A stretch of 64,000 nt of DNA from Paenibacillus rhizosphaerae (GTDB taxonomy: Bacteria > Bacillota > Bacilli > Paenibacillales > Paenibacillaceae). The position numbers and the translations under genes were made by a program. The stretch is from the NCBI RefSeq assembly GCF_014192015.1, contig NZ_JACHXJ010000003.1:248001-312000 (forward strand), in the 5' to 3' direction. Shown here piece after piece: positions 16,931 through 24,271 of the stretch. The notes beneath the pieces are model-generated. The model had not been told where the DNA came from, searched no databases, and was given only the letters and a program-made list of their open reading frames with translations. Within the stretch, counting starts at the first letter, position 1, and the number at the start of each line of letters is the position of its first letter.

Positions 16931-16973
16931 GGCCCTTTCCTTACTCTGCCAAGGGAAGGGCCTTTTCCTTTTC
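16931..16973 (+). terminator. Intrinsic terminator of the VOC gene, overlapping the end of the MFS gene
   Basis: GGCCCTTTCCTT pairs with AAGGGAAGGGCC around ACTCTGCC, followed by TTTTCCTTTT. The stop codon and last codons of the opposite-strand MFS gene lie within the hairpin. Confidence 0.85.
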
Positions 16974-18155
16974 CCGCGGCTTGTTCAGCACCTTCGCCGC
17001 TTTAGGCTTCGCGGCCAGCTGCTGAACCCCGGCCATGGCCACCGTGACGGCAAGCAGCACCGGGATGAGCAGCGTATAGCTGCCGGCAGCGTCGTGGATT
17101 ACGCCCAGAAGCATCGGTCCCATCGCGCCGATCACGTATCCGACCGATTGGGTCATGGCCGACCAGGACGTCGCCTGCTGTGCATCGCTTACCGCTTCGA
17201 TCGGCATCATCAGATTGACCGGGAACAGCACACCCGGGCCGATGCCGATCAAAATCGCCGCCAGCCAAGGCGCCACGGACATCCAGAGCATCAGGAAGCC
17301 GGCGGCCATCGACAGCGCGCCCAGCGCCAGCCAGAAGCGGCGGGAAGGCAGACGCCGGAGCAGGTGCGGAAACAGGAGACCGACGGGGATCTGCGTCAAG
17401 GAAAACAGGACGAGCATGTTCGCCGCATAAGCTTTCCCGTATCCCATATGTTCCACGACCGGCGGCAGCCAAGCTGTGACGGAAAAGAACAGAACGGCCA
17501 GCAGGCCGAAGGACAACGTGAGAATCCATGCTTTGGCGCTGTTCCAGGGAAGTCCGGCCGGCCGGTTCGAGCGCGCTTCTCCAGCGGGCCGCCGGGTATG
17601 GCGGACAACCGACCACCACCATACCGGCAGGGCGACGGCAGCCAGGATAGCCCATAGCGCCAGCGATTCCTGCCACGAATGGGCCCGGACCGACAAAGGC
17701 AGGGACAATCCCGATGCGAGCGCGGCTCCGACCGCCATGGATACGGTATAGAGTGAAATCATGACGGGTACCTTGGCGGGAAAATGCTGCTTAATGAACC
17801 CGGACAGCAGCGGTCCTGCCGCAGCAATCCCGAGCCCGGCCAGCACGGTAGTCAGAAGCAGATACACTGACGACCCGGTGAACCATCTCAGCACCGTTCC
17901 GGCACCGATGACCGCAATCGACCAGCCGATGACGCGCTCCAGCCCGGCACGCTGGCCCAGCTTGACCGCAAAAGCCGGAAATATTCCCATGCACAGCACC
18001 GGAATGGACGTAAGCAGACTTGCCGACAGTGCGCTCATACCCAAATCCCGCTGGATGGCTTGCAGCATGGGCGAGATGGAATTCATCGCGGGCCGCAAAT
18101 TTAAAGACGCCAAAATGAAGGCGACAGCCATCATGAACAGTGAAGGTTTTCTCAT
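16941..18155 (-). CDS. MFS transporter of the CynX/NimT group
   Basis: 404 residues, about twelve helices, starting MRKPSLFMMAVAFILASLNLRP and containing ISPMLQAIQRDLGMSALSA and QRAGLERVIG. The N-terminal LNLRP...SPxL pattern is that of the cyanate/2-nitroimidazole transporter (CynX, YeaN/NimT) group. It diverges from a LysR-type gene, an arrangement also found for cynR and nimR-type systems (the latter AraC), so ligand-induced export or uptake is inferred. The last codons lie in a terminator used by the opposite strand. Confidence 0.85.
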   Translation of the reverse strand: MRKPSLFMMAVAFILASLNLRPAMNSISPMLQAIQRDLGMSALSASLLTSIPVLCMGIFPAFAVKLGQRAGLERVIGWSIAVIGAGTVLRWFTGSSVYLLLTTVLAGLGIAAAGPLLSGFIKQHFPAKVPVMISLYTVSMAVGAALASGLSLPLSVRAHSWQESLALWAILAAVALPVWWWSVVRHTRRPAGEARSNRPAGLPWNSAKAWILTLSFGLLAVLFFSVTAWLPPVVEHMGYGKAYAANMLVLFSLTQIPVGLLFPHLLRRLPSRRFWLALGALSMAAGFLMLWMSVAPWLAAILIGIGPGVLFPVNLMMPIEAVSDAQQATSWSAMTQSVGYVIGAMGPMLLGVIHDAAGSYTLLIPVLLAVTVAMAGVQQLAAKPKAAKVLNKPREKEKALPLAE

Positions 18156-18337
18156 GAATCTCTCTCCCTCAAATCGATTTGATCACATCTTAATGGGAGA
18201 GGGATCATTTATCAATTATATTGAAATTATAATAATAATTTGTTATACAAATGATAAATCCATGTTTTCACGCAATCTCAGGTATGCTGCCACTTCGTCG
18301 CCCGCCGATCTACCGTTCAAGAACAGGAGGAATTGAT

Positions 18338-19216
18338 TTGGAACTGAGACAACTGGAGTATTTTGTGGCCGTTTGCGAGGAGCTGCATTTTACGAGGGCC
18401 GCAGATAAGCTCGGCATCTCCCAGCCGAATTTAAGCCTGCAGATCAAGGCGCTGGAGGAGGAGGTCGGGATGCCTCTGTTTGACCGGATCGGCAAACGGA
18501 TCGCGGTAACCGATGCGGGCTCGGTCCTGCTTAAGCATGCAAGGGGGATATTTCAAAATTTGCGGAACGCCAAGCTGGAGATCGGTGAACTTCGCCATCA
18601 CCAGGGCGGTACGCTCGGCGTCGGAGTGCTGCCTTCCGAGCTCGATTTCCGCCTGACCCCGATGTTCATCGATTTCCGCAACCGGTATCCGAACGTCCGG
18701 CTCAAGATCGTCTCGGCCGTCGATGTGGCGGACCTCGTCCTTAGTACGGAAATCGATATCGGCATCTCGCTCAAGCCGCTTTACGACAACCGGCTGGTGG
18801 TCCGGTCCCTGCCCCGGGAGGAGTACGGTGTGGTGGTATGTGCCGAACACGAGCTGGCCGGCAGGGAGTCGGTCTCCCTGACTGAACTGAACGACCTGCC
18901 GATCATTATGTATCCTAAAGGGTTCTGGGGAAGGGAACTCGTCGAGCAATACTGCCGGAAGCATGGGTTTGACCTGGACATCGTCGTGGAAACGACGTCC
19001 AATCCTTCGCTCTTCCGCTTTGTCAGGGAGAACATGGGGGTTACCGTTCAGACGCTTACGCTCGTCGAAGCCATCGGCGATCCGATGTTGCGGTTCCTCC
19101 CCATCCATGATGATCCGCCTTACAGGGAAATGAGCATCATTTACCGGGCGGATAAATATTTGGGCCATGCCGCGCAGGCTTTTATTCACCTTGCCGAGGA
19201 GCGCCTCAAATCATAG
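18338..19216 (+). CDS. LysR-family regulator
   Basis: 292 residues from TTG 18338, which has CAGGAGG seven bases upstream; the track's earlier start would make a non-homologous extension. The DNA-binding domain reads LRQLEYFVAVCEELHFTRAA with ISQPNLSLQIKALEEEVG, and the effector domain is of the CynR/CbbR type (GVGVLPSELDFRLTP; EENMGVTVQTL-like helix). Divergent from a CynX/NimT-type MFS gene across an AT-rich 180 bases with TTTATC/GATAAA half-sites. Confidence 0.9.
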   Translation: MELRQLEYFVAVCEELHFTRAADKLGISQPNLSLQIKALEEEVGMPLFDRIGKRIAVTDAGSVLLKHARGIFQNLRNAKLEIGELRHHQGGTLGVGVLPSELDFRLTPMFIDFRNRYPNVRLKIVSAVDVADLVLSTEIDIGISLKPLYDNRLVVRSLPREEYGVVVCAEHELAGRESVSLTELNDLPIIMYPKGFWGRELVEQYCRKHGFDLDIVVETTSNPSLFRFVRENMGVTVQTLTLVEAIGDPMLRFLPIHDDPPYREMSIIYRADKYLGHAAQAFIHLAEERLKS

Positions 19217-19276
19217 TGAGGGCCGGGTGCGCTCAGCATGGCTGCAATCGGTCAAATTTTGACGGTCCGCAGAAGG

Positions 19277-19790
19277 TTATATGTATCTTTCCTGGATCAC
19301 GTTATAATGGTGGATTTCATGCCCGGTCAGGATATACGCCCAAGCGCCGGCGGTGGATTCATAACCGTTCACGATCCCTCTGCGGGTCCAGGCCTCGTCC
19401 GGAATGCTCCGCAGCAGCGTCAGCGTGAGAGCGGCGAACGGCGGCAAAATCCTCGAGAAGCTCGGCGATAGAGAAACGGTCGAAGTCAGCGCCTTCCATC
19501 AGCACCTCCTCGTCATAGCCGGTCAAAGGCGTGGTGTCCCCCCTGGCGATGCGGAGCAGCCTGTAGCTCATGATGCGCTCATTATCCGTGATATGGCCGA
19601 GCACCTCTTTCAAGCTCCATTTGCCTGGCGCATAGCGGTAGTTCCCCTTTTCTTCCGTCAGTGCAGAATAAAACGCGGTCGTCCGGTTCAAAGACCCGTG
19701 CAGAATCTCCACGAGGTTCCCCTCAGGTACGAGAGAGACATACTTGGCGAAACCTTCGTTGTAGTCTTCCTTCGTTGGGCGCAGAATCAT
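19277..19790 (-). pseudogene. DinB/YfiT-family protein with a frameshift
   Basis: The first part (about 118 residues, MILRPTKEDYNEGFAKYVS to LLEDFAAVR) matches the DinB_2/YfiT four-helix fold, including the metal-site His of LGHITDNERIMSYRL. At 19431-19439 the minus strand reads GTTCGCCGC; removing one C restores VRALTLTLLRSIPDEAWTRRG and onward to AWAYILTGHEIHHYNVIQERY and TAA at 19279-19277. HEIHH supplies the other two metal ligands. As written the frame ends at 19359 with unrelated residues. Total length without the extra base is 170 residues, right for the family. Either a real null allele or a sequencing slip. Confidence 0.85.
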
Positions 19791-19820
19791 CGGTATCCAT
19801 CCTTTCGTTTTGTAAAATGT

Positions 19821-20150
19821 TCAAGCTATGGGCGTGCCGTTGACGACAGGCACATCAGGGGCCAACAGCACCACGTCGCCCTCTTCCGGAACTCCGCCGA
19901 GAACCAGCACCTCGGATTCATATCCGGCAATCCGCCGCACGGGAAAATTAACGACGGCGGCCACCTGGCGACCGACCAGCTGCTCGGGCGTATACCTTCT
20001 CGTAATCTGGGCCGAGGAACGCTTCACCCCAAGCTCCCCGAAATCAATGCTCAGCTTGATCGCCGGCTTGCGTGCCTCCGGAAAAGGCTCCGCCTTGATC
20101 ACCGTTCCGATGCGGATATCCAGCTTCATCAAATCTTCGATGGTTGCCAC
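19821..20150 (-). CDS. csaA: CsaA-type tRNA-binding/secretion chaperone
   Basis: 109 residues from GTG 20150, with AGGAGG six bases upstream; this matches the usual 110-residue length. The protein is a single tRNA_bind/EMAP-II OB-fold: [21 protein letters not shown], shown in part, then [25 protein letters not shown] and SEVLVLGG. CsaA homodimers bind tRNA and preproteins and are proposed to aid Sec export (established for Bacillus). The mononuclear neighbours give no further hint. Confidence 0.92.
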   Translation of the reverse strand: MATIEDLMKLDIRIGTVIKAEPFPEARKPAIKLSIDFGELGVKRSSAQITRRYTPEQLVGRQVAAVVNFPVRRIAGYESEVLVLGGVPEEGDVVLLAPDVPVVNGTPIA

Positions 20151-20230
20151 AACGTTTCCTCCTTCTTGTGCCATGCAAATATCCCTCTATTATATCCCGC
20201 CTGTCAATGGCACAAGCCCTTACACCGATC

Positions 20231-20255
20231 TAAAAAAAGGCTGCACACCGCAGCC
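20231..20255 (-). terminator. Terminator of the alpha/beta hydrolase gene
   Basis: GGCTGC/GCAGCC stem with a five-base loop, followed on the minus strand by seven T, 34 bases past the hydrolase stop. Confidence 0.9.
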
Positions 20256-20288
20256 CAGATTCCCATAACGTATTTTATCGATATACGG

Positions 20289-21104
20289 CTATCCTCCATA
20301 GGCTTCCCGGGTGCGGTAAATATGCTGGTCCATCAAAAAGTTCAGCAGCATCCGGTTGAAGGCATGGGGCTGGCATAAATGGGTCGGATAGATCGCATCC
20401 TCAATCGTTGCCAGCTGCACATGCCGGAACAGGGTGACCGCCCGCTGCATTTGTTTGACGAACCACTCGCTTTGGCTGCCTGCAACGCACAGCACAGGCA
20501 TCGGGAGCCGCGCCAAATTGGCGGGCATCTCCATACGCAGCAGCTCCATGCGCTGCTTGATCGACTCTGTCGGCCGCTTGTGGTACAGCTCCTTGCGCAG
20601 GATGCTGTAGACCGGTCTCCACCGGTTATACGTCACGCGAAGCGACCGGAGGAAAAACTCCGCAGGCAAATAATAAGACAGCCAGCTGCACGCCTCGCAA
20701 ATATTCAGCAAATGGTTCTTTTTCCCGAAACACCCGGCGAAATAGCTGTCTACGAGCACCAAAGCGCTGACCCGGTCCGGATGAAGGGCGGCAAACGTCT
20801 GGGCCAGCACGCTTCCGCTGGAACAGCCGACCAGCGTCGCCTGCGAAATTTGCAGCTTATTGAGCAGCTCGCACAGATCGCTGCATTGGGTTTCCATAAT
20901 GTGCCCGACCTCCACGTCAAGCTTTCCCGAATTGCCGTAACCCCGGAGGTCCAGTACGATCACCTTTGCCCGTTTGCTGAAATATTCGACCTGTGGCTCA
21001 AACATATGATGGGACGACAAATGCCCGTGAATGAACACGATGGGCGTGCCGCTGCCGTGAATTTCATAATATAACGTAGTTCCGTTTACTTGTATCTGGG
21101 GCAC
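20289..21104 (-). CDS. Alpha/beta hydrolase under riboswitch control
   Basis: 271 residues. Oxyanion HG in IVFIHGHLSSHHM, DLRGYGNSG, nucleophile elbow VGCSSGSV (Ser between Cys and Ser-Gly), acid region VAGSQSEWF and His in THLCQPHAF complete an alpha/beta-hydrolase triad, with a cap domain of about 80 residues (CFGKKNHLLNICEAC ...). The acid position holds Glu or Ser instead of the usual Asp. No signal peptide. GTG 21104 is used because GAGGAG lies eight bases upstream; the longer open frame merely reads through the riboswitch leader. Two c-di-AMP riboswitches with terminators precede it. Substrate unknown. Confidence 0.85.
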   Translation of the reverse strand: MPQIQVNGTTLYYEIHGSGTPIVFIHGHLSSHHMFEPQVEYFSKRAKVIVLDLRGYGNSGKLDVEVGHIMETQCSDLCELLNKLQISQATLVGCSSGSVLAQTFAALHPDRVSALVLVDSYFAGCFGKKNHLLNICEACSWLSYYLPAEFFLRSLRVTYNRWRPVYSILRKELYHKRPTESIKQRMELLRMEMPANLARLPMPVLCVAGSQSEWFVKQMQRAVTLFRHVQLATIEDAIYPTHLCQPHAFNRMLLNFLMDQHIYRTREAYGG

Positions 21105-21204
21105 TTCATGTTCTCCTCTCTCCCAAATAACCTGTTTTCTCTGTTGTGTGCGCAATCGCGGGCGCCGCCCGCCTGGGAATCGATGCTTCTCCTTGTTTAA
21201 ACAA

Positions 21205-21245
21205 CAAAAAAAGAAGCACCGAAAGAGGACACTCTTCCATGCTTC
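21205..21245 (-). terminator. Expression-platform terminator of the proximal riboswitch
   Basis: On the minus strand GAAGCA...GAAGAG-TGTC-CTCTTTC...TGCTTC forms a strong hairpin followed by seven T, 60 bases past the aptamer and 100 bases before the hydrolase start. Confidence 0.85.
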
Positions 21246-21304
21246 CAAATCCAAGGCCGAATAAGCCTTGCCATCTGCATGAATAACAGCTGCCTCTCTT
21301 AATA

Positions 21305-21444
21305 CGCTTGCGTGGTTAGCTGACGGATTCGGGCCAAAGAGTAGCCCTACTCTATACTTTCGAGATTCACCCCATATGGCCGCAGCGGATGCTGCAGACA
21401 CGACCGGTTCCCCCGCTCTCCGCCATTCCGGCGGAAATTCAGCG
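21305..21444 (-). ncRNA. ydaO/yuaA (c-di-AMP) riboswitch, proximal copy
   Basis: Minus-strand landmarks in order are CGCTGAATTTCC, GCGGGGGAACCGG, GGGGTGAATCTCG, GAGTAGGGCTACTC, GGCCCGAATCCGTCAGCTAACC and a closing AAGCG (split here: GGCCCGAATCCG then TCAGCTAACC). These are the conserved blocks of the c-di-AMP aptamer. The pairing CGCT/AGCG closes P1. In characterised members ligand binding favours termination, so high c-di-AMP should switch the downstream hydrolase off. Confidence 0.93.
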
Positions 21445-21493
21445 AAATAGACATATTCAATGTACACGACTCATCCTTCAAAATGAGCGCACA

Positions 21494-21522
21494 GAAAAAC
21501 ACAGAGCAGATACCCTGTGTTT
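21494..21522 (-). terminator. Expression-platform terminator of the distal riboswitch
   Basis: AAACACAG pairs with CTGTGTTT around GGTATCTGCT on the minus strand, ending in TTTTT, 36 bases after the distal aptamer and before the proximal one. Confidence 0.75.
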
Positions 21523-21557
21523 ATGCGTCAAATCACAGTTTCCTCCGCTCTCAACTA

Positions 21558-21720
21558 CGCTTACGAGGTTAGCTGACGGATTCGGGCCGTGAGAGTAGCC
21601 CTACGGAAACAGGCGGTATCCTGCCTCCGATTCACCCCTGCAAGCCGCAAGCCCCAGCATAAAGATTTGTGGGACGAGGACTGCGATTGGTTCCCCCGCT
21701 TTTCATCGGAAAATTCAGCG
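21558..21720 (-). ncRNA. ydaO/yuaA (c-di-AMP) riboswitch, distal copy
   Basis: Minus-strand blocks CGCTGAATTTTCC, GCGGGGGAACCAATCGC, GGGGTGAATCGGAGG, GTAGGGCTACTC, CCCGAATCCGTCAGCTAACC and TCGTAAGCG are textbook for this aptamer, closer to consensus than the proximal copy (AACCTCGTAAGC against AACCACGCAAGC). The variable P-stem after GGGGGAACC is longer here, making 163 nt against 140. Confidence 0.95.
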
Positions 21721-22196
21721 TTCATTAAGTCGCAAATCTTACTCTATTGGATGATGAAATGAATATACGCCTGGGACGGCGAACTGTAAAGCAGGGAAAC
21801 GTTACGATTCCCAGCTTTATTTGGGGATCTGATGGGAAAACGGGTCCTAATCCGTTAGAATCATTGTTTTACGGCCTTTCCTACCGCTTTCCTTAGCTTT
21901 GCTGGCTAACTGAAGGCGGGAAACCATCCAAATGGCTGAAGCCGCCTATTTAGCAGGCAAAAATGCCCGAATATGGCTGAAGCCGCTAGGCTGAAAAAAA
22001 GCTGCTTTTTGCCGGAGTTTTGGTCATTGCGCCGGAAAGATGCTGGTTTTGATCCGAAAAATCCGCCGCGTCTTCTTGCCAAGAGAACTCCCTTGGACGT
22101 ATGATGCGGATAGTTTACCAAGCGGACACATGTATGGACCCTACTGGCCGTGACGATCCGGAAAAAGACGGCAGGGCGCATCCATGAAATCACAGT
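21721..22196. other. Non-coding stretch upstream of the tandem riboswitches
   Basis: No convincing gene is seen. The leftward leader promoter must lie near 21721-21790, but I cannot pick -35/-10 boxes with confidence. The rest is low in coding character, contains a direct repeat (21932-21986) and shares the look of dispersed intergenic DNA. Confidence 0.4.
21932..21986. repeat. Direct repeat ATGGCTGAAGCCGC
   Basis: Exact 14-base copies at 21932-21945 and 21973-21986, separated by 27 bases; each is itself a small dyad (GGCTgaAGCC). Nature unknown. Confidence 0.6.
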
Positions 22197-22212
22197 ATAG
22201 GAGGATGTCACG

Positions 22213-22842
22213 ATGAACCGGGCTTTGATTTCCACCATCGAACTGTTTGAAATCGATCTGCCCAGCTGCCGGCACCACAGCCTGGGCTGGCTGGACAATT
22301 GCCGGATCGGCCTTTTAAAGCTGCCTTACTCGGGAGAGGAAGGGCTTGCCGAGGGCCTGCTGTGCTCAGGCAAGCAAGCCTTCGACCTGGTACAGTGGGG
22401 CTGCTGCCTGCGTTATCTTTGCGGCCTAACGCTGGAAGAGGCCATCACCGCGACGGCCATGCACATTTTGAAGCTGCCGGACCACAATCAATACCCGCTC
22501 GCGCTGATGGCGCTGCTTGATGTCAGATCACGCCTGGAACATCTTGACACGCGCACAACAGTAGATGATATGGGAAGGCCTCTTGATGCCGTCCCTCTTC
22601 AGCTGAATCGTACGGCTTACGCCAAAGGAGGCGCAGCATCGCTGCGCATCGGGGGAGGAACGTCGCTTGCGATCTCCGGCCTGACGGCTGCCCTGGAAAC
22701 GGAAGATCTGGAGAAAGCTCCCGTAGACCGCCTCCCGCTGCTCGGCCCGGAGTTCCCGACAGATACCCCCGCCTTGATCCGCCGCTCCTCGGCATACTTG
22801 TCCCTGTTCGGTGCCAGCACAAAAAACCGCCACTCCGGATAA
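22213..22842 (+). CDS. Hypothetical protein
   Basis: 209 residues, starting MNRALISTIELFEIDLPSC after AGGAGGATGTCACG. Codon use matches neighbouring genes, and the N-terminal 110 residues look like a folded alpha/beta domain (CRIGLLKLPYSGEEGLAEGL; QWGCCLRYLCGLTLEEA), whereas the C-terminal 90 are less regular. The strand-helix opening faintly recalls enolase-superfamily N-terminal domains, but the barrel is absent. The last codons and stop fall in a terminator hairpin. I do not recognise the family; a real but unassigned gene, possibly with a degraded 3' end. Confidence 0.6.
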   Translation: MNRALISTIELFEIDLPSCRHHSLGWLDNCRIGLLKLPYSGEEGLAEGLLCSGKQAFDLVQWGCCLRYLCGLTLEEAITATAMHILKLPDHNQYPLALMALLDVRSRLEHLDTRTTVDDMGRPLDAVPLQLNRTAYAKGGAASLRIGGGTSLAISGLTAALETEDLEKAPVDRLPLLGPEFPTDTPALIRRSSAYLSLFGASTKNRHSG

Positions 22843-22857
22843 TCCCCGAGTGGCGGT
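22821..22857. terminator. Bidirectional terminator between the hypothetical gene and the MATE gene
   Basis: ACCGCCACTC at 22826-22835 pairs with GAGTGGCGGT at 22848-22857. Read leftward it is followed by six T, and rightward by TCTTTATG, so it mainly serves the leftward MATE operon. The rightward gene ends inside it. Confidence 0.88.
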
Positions 22858-22891
22858 TCTTTATGCTGCCAGCGCAGCCGGTTCGAGGCGG

Positions 22892-24271
22892 CTACAGCGC
22901 CTGCTCCTCGCTGCGAAGCTGCACCAGCGCTTTTCGCTGCCAGGCCTTGCTCCTCCAGCGAACCCAGAGCAGGATGCCCCGCAGCCATTCGTCGGCGATA
23001 AACGCCGCCCAGATGCCGTACAGGCCGTATCCCCAATGGATGCCGAGCAGATACGTCAGCGGCACGCTGAAGAGCCAGGTCACCGTGATGGACACGAACA
23101 TGGCGGACCGGGCGTCTCCGGCGGCCTGCAGCGACCTTTCCAGAATGACGTTGAAGTTGCGCCCCGGCTCCAGCAGAAAGCTCAGAAGCAGCAAGGCCGC
23201 GCCCATCGCAATAATGTCCGGGTCGGTCGTGAACAGCTTCATCAGCGGCTGCCGGAACAGCGTCAGCACGCCGACGGCCGCCAGCGTGATCAGCTCGCTC
23301 CGGATCAAATTCCGGATCACCTGCTTGTAGGCCTCTTCCCTCTGACCCGCGCCGACCAGCTGCCCGACGATAATCTGCCCGCCCCGGCCCAGCGAGACGG
23401 CCAGAATCATGACGAAGAACATGATGTTCTGCGTATAAATTTTCGTTGCCAGTACACTGGCCCCAAGCGACGAAATGAAAGCCGTGGTCACAAACTGGTT
23501 GGCGGAGTACGACAAGGACACGGCCGAAGACGGCACCCCGACGCGAAGGACCTTCCCGATATGCTCACGGCTCCACACGAACAGGTCGTTCCAGCGGATG
23601 TAGACGCCCGCCGCCTTGCGGAGCAGGACCAGATTGACGGCCAGCCCGACGCACTGGGCAAAGGCGGTGGATATCGCCACCCCGACGACGCCCAGCTTCG
23701 GAAAGCCTCCCGGACCGTAAATAAACAGGTAATTGCCGATAATATTCAGCACGTTCATGCCGATCGTAACGACCATCGTCTGCCGGGTTAATCCGTGAGA
23801 CTGGATCATGGCCGTGACGGCGGTCAGCAGCGCCTGAATGACCAGGGCGCCCCCGGCGATGAGCAAATACTTCTTTGCCTGCCCGAACAGGGAAGGGTCG
23901 AGGTCGAATATCCGCAGCAGAGGCCCGCTGAGCATCATGACGACGACGCTCACGACCAGGCCGAACAGGAAGTTCAGCGCCAGCGAGGACCCGGCCAGCC
24001 GGCCGATCTCATGCTGTCTGCGGGCACCCAAATACTGCGAGATGACCACCGCGGAGCCGAGCGCCACGAAATTGAACATCAGCACCGCAAACATGATGAT
24101 CTGGTTCGCGACACCGACCGCCGCAACCGCGCCGTCGGACACCTTGCTCAGCATGAACGTGTCCGATGTCCTGAGAAACATTTGAAGGGCCGATTCCACA
24201 AAAATCGGCCACGTAATCGCAAGCAGCGACAGCTTGCTTACGGGGTTGTCTCCCGCGATGGATCTGGACAT
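22892..24271 (-). CDS. MATE-family efflux protein
   Basis: 459 residues and about twelve helices in two MatE repeats (PIFVESALQMFLRTSDTFML start; second repeat AVSLSYSANQFVTTAFISSLG). MATE proteins export cationic drugs or metabolites by Na+ or H+ antiport. The start overlaps the stop of the sugar isomerase by one base (TAATG), so it is translationally coupled and belongs to the sugar-enzyme operon, an unusual place for such an exporter. A terminator follows. Confidence 0.9.
   Translation of the reverse strand: MSRSIAGDNPVSKLSLLAITWPIFVESALQMFLRTSDTFMLSKVSDGAVAAVGVANQIIMFAVLMFNFVALGSAVVISQYLGARRQHEIGRLAGSSLALNFLFGLVVSVVVMMLSGPLLRIFDLDPSLFGQAKKYLLIAGGALVIQALLTAVTAMIQSHGLTRQTMVVTIGMNVLNIIGNYLFIYGPGGFPKLGVVGVAISTAFAQCVGLAVNLVLLRKAAGVYIRWNDLFVWSREHIGKVLRVGVPSSAVSLSYSANQFVTTAFISSLGASVLATKIYTQNIMFFVMILAVSLGRGGQIIVGQLVGAGQREEAYKQVIRNLIRSELITLAAVGVLTLFRQPLMKLFTTDPDIIAMGAALLLLSFLLEPGRNFNVILERSLQAAGDARSAMFVSITVTWLFSVPLTYLLGIHWGYGLYGIWAAFIADEWLRGILLWVRWRSKAWQRKALVQLRSEEQAL

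Noticed and set aside
21105-21467. In-frame N-terminal extension of about 120 residues for the alpha/beta hydrolase
   Set aside because: It is merely the translation of the proximal riboswitch and its terminator; a proper GTG with GAGGAG at 21104 gives the family N-terminus.
21906-22298. 130-residue minus-strand frame
   Set aside because: It crosses the start region of the better supported plus-strand gene and has repetitive, low-information sequence.
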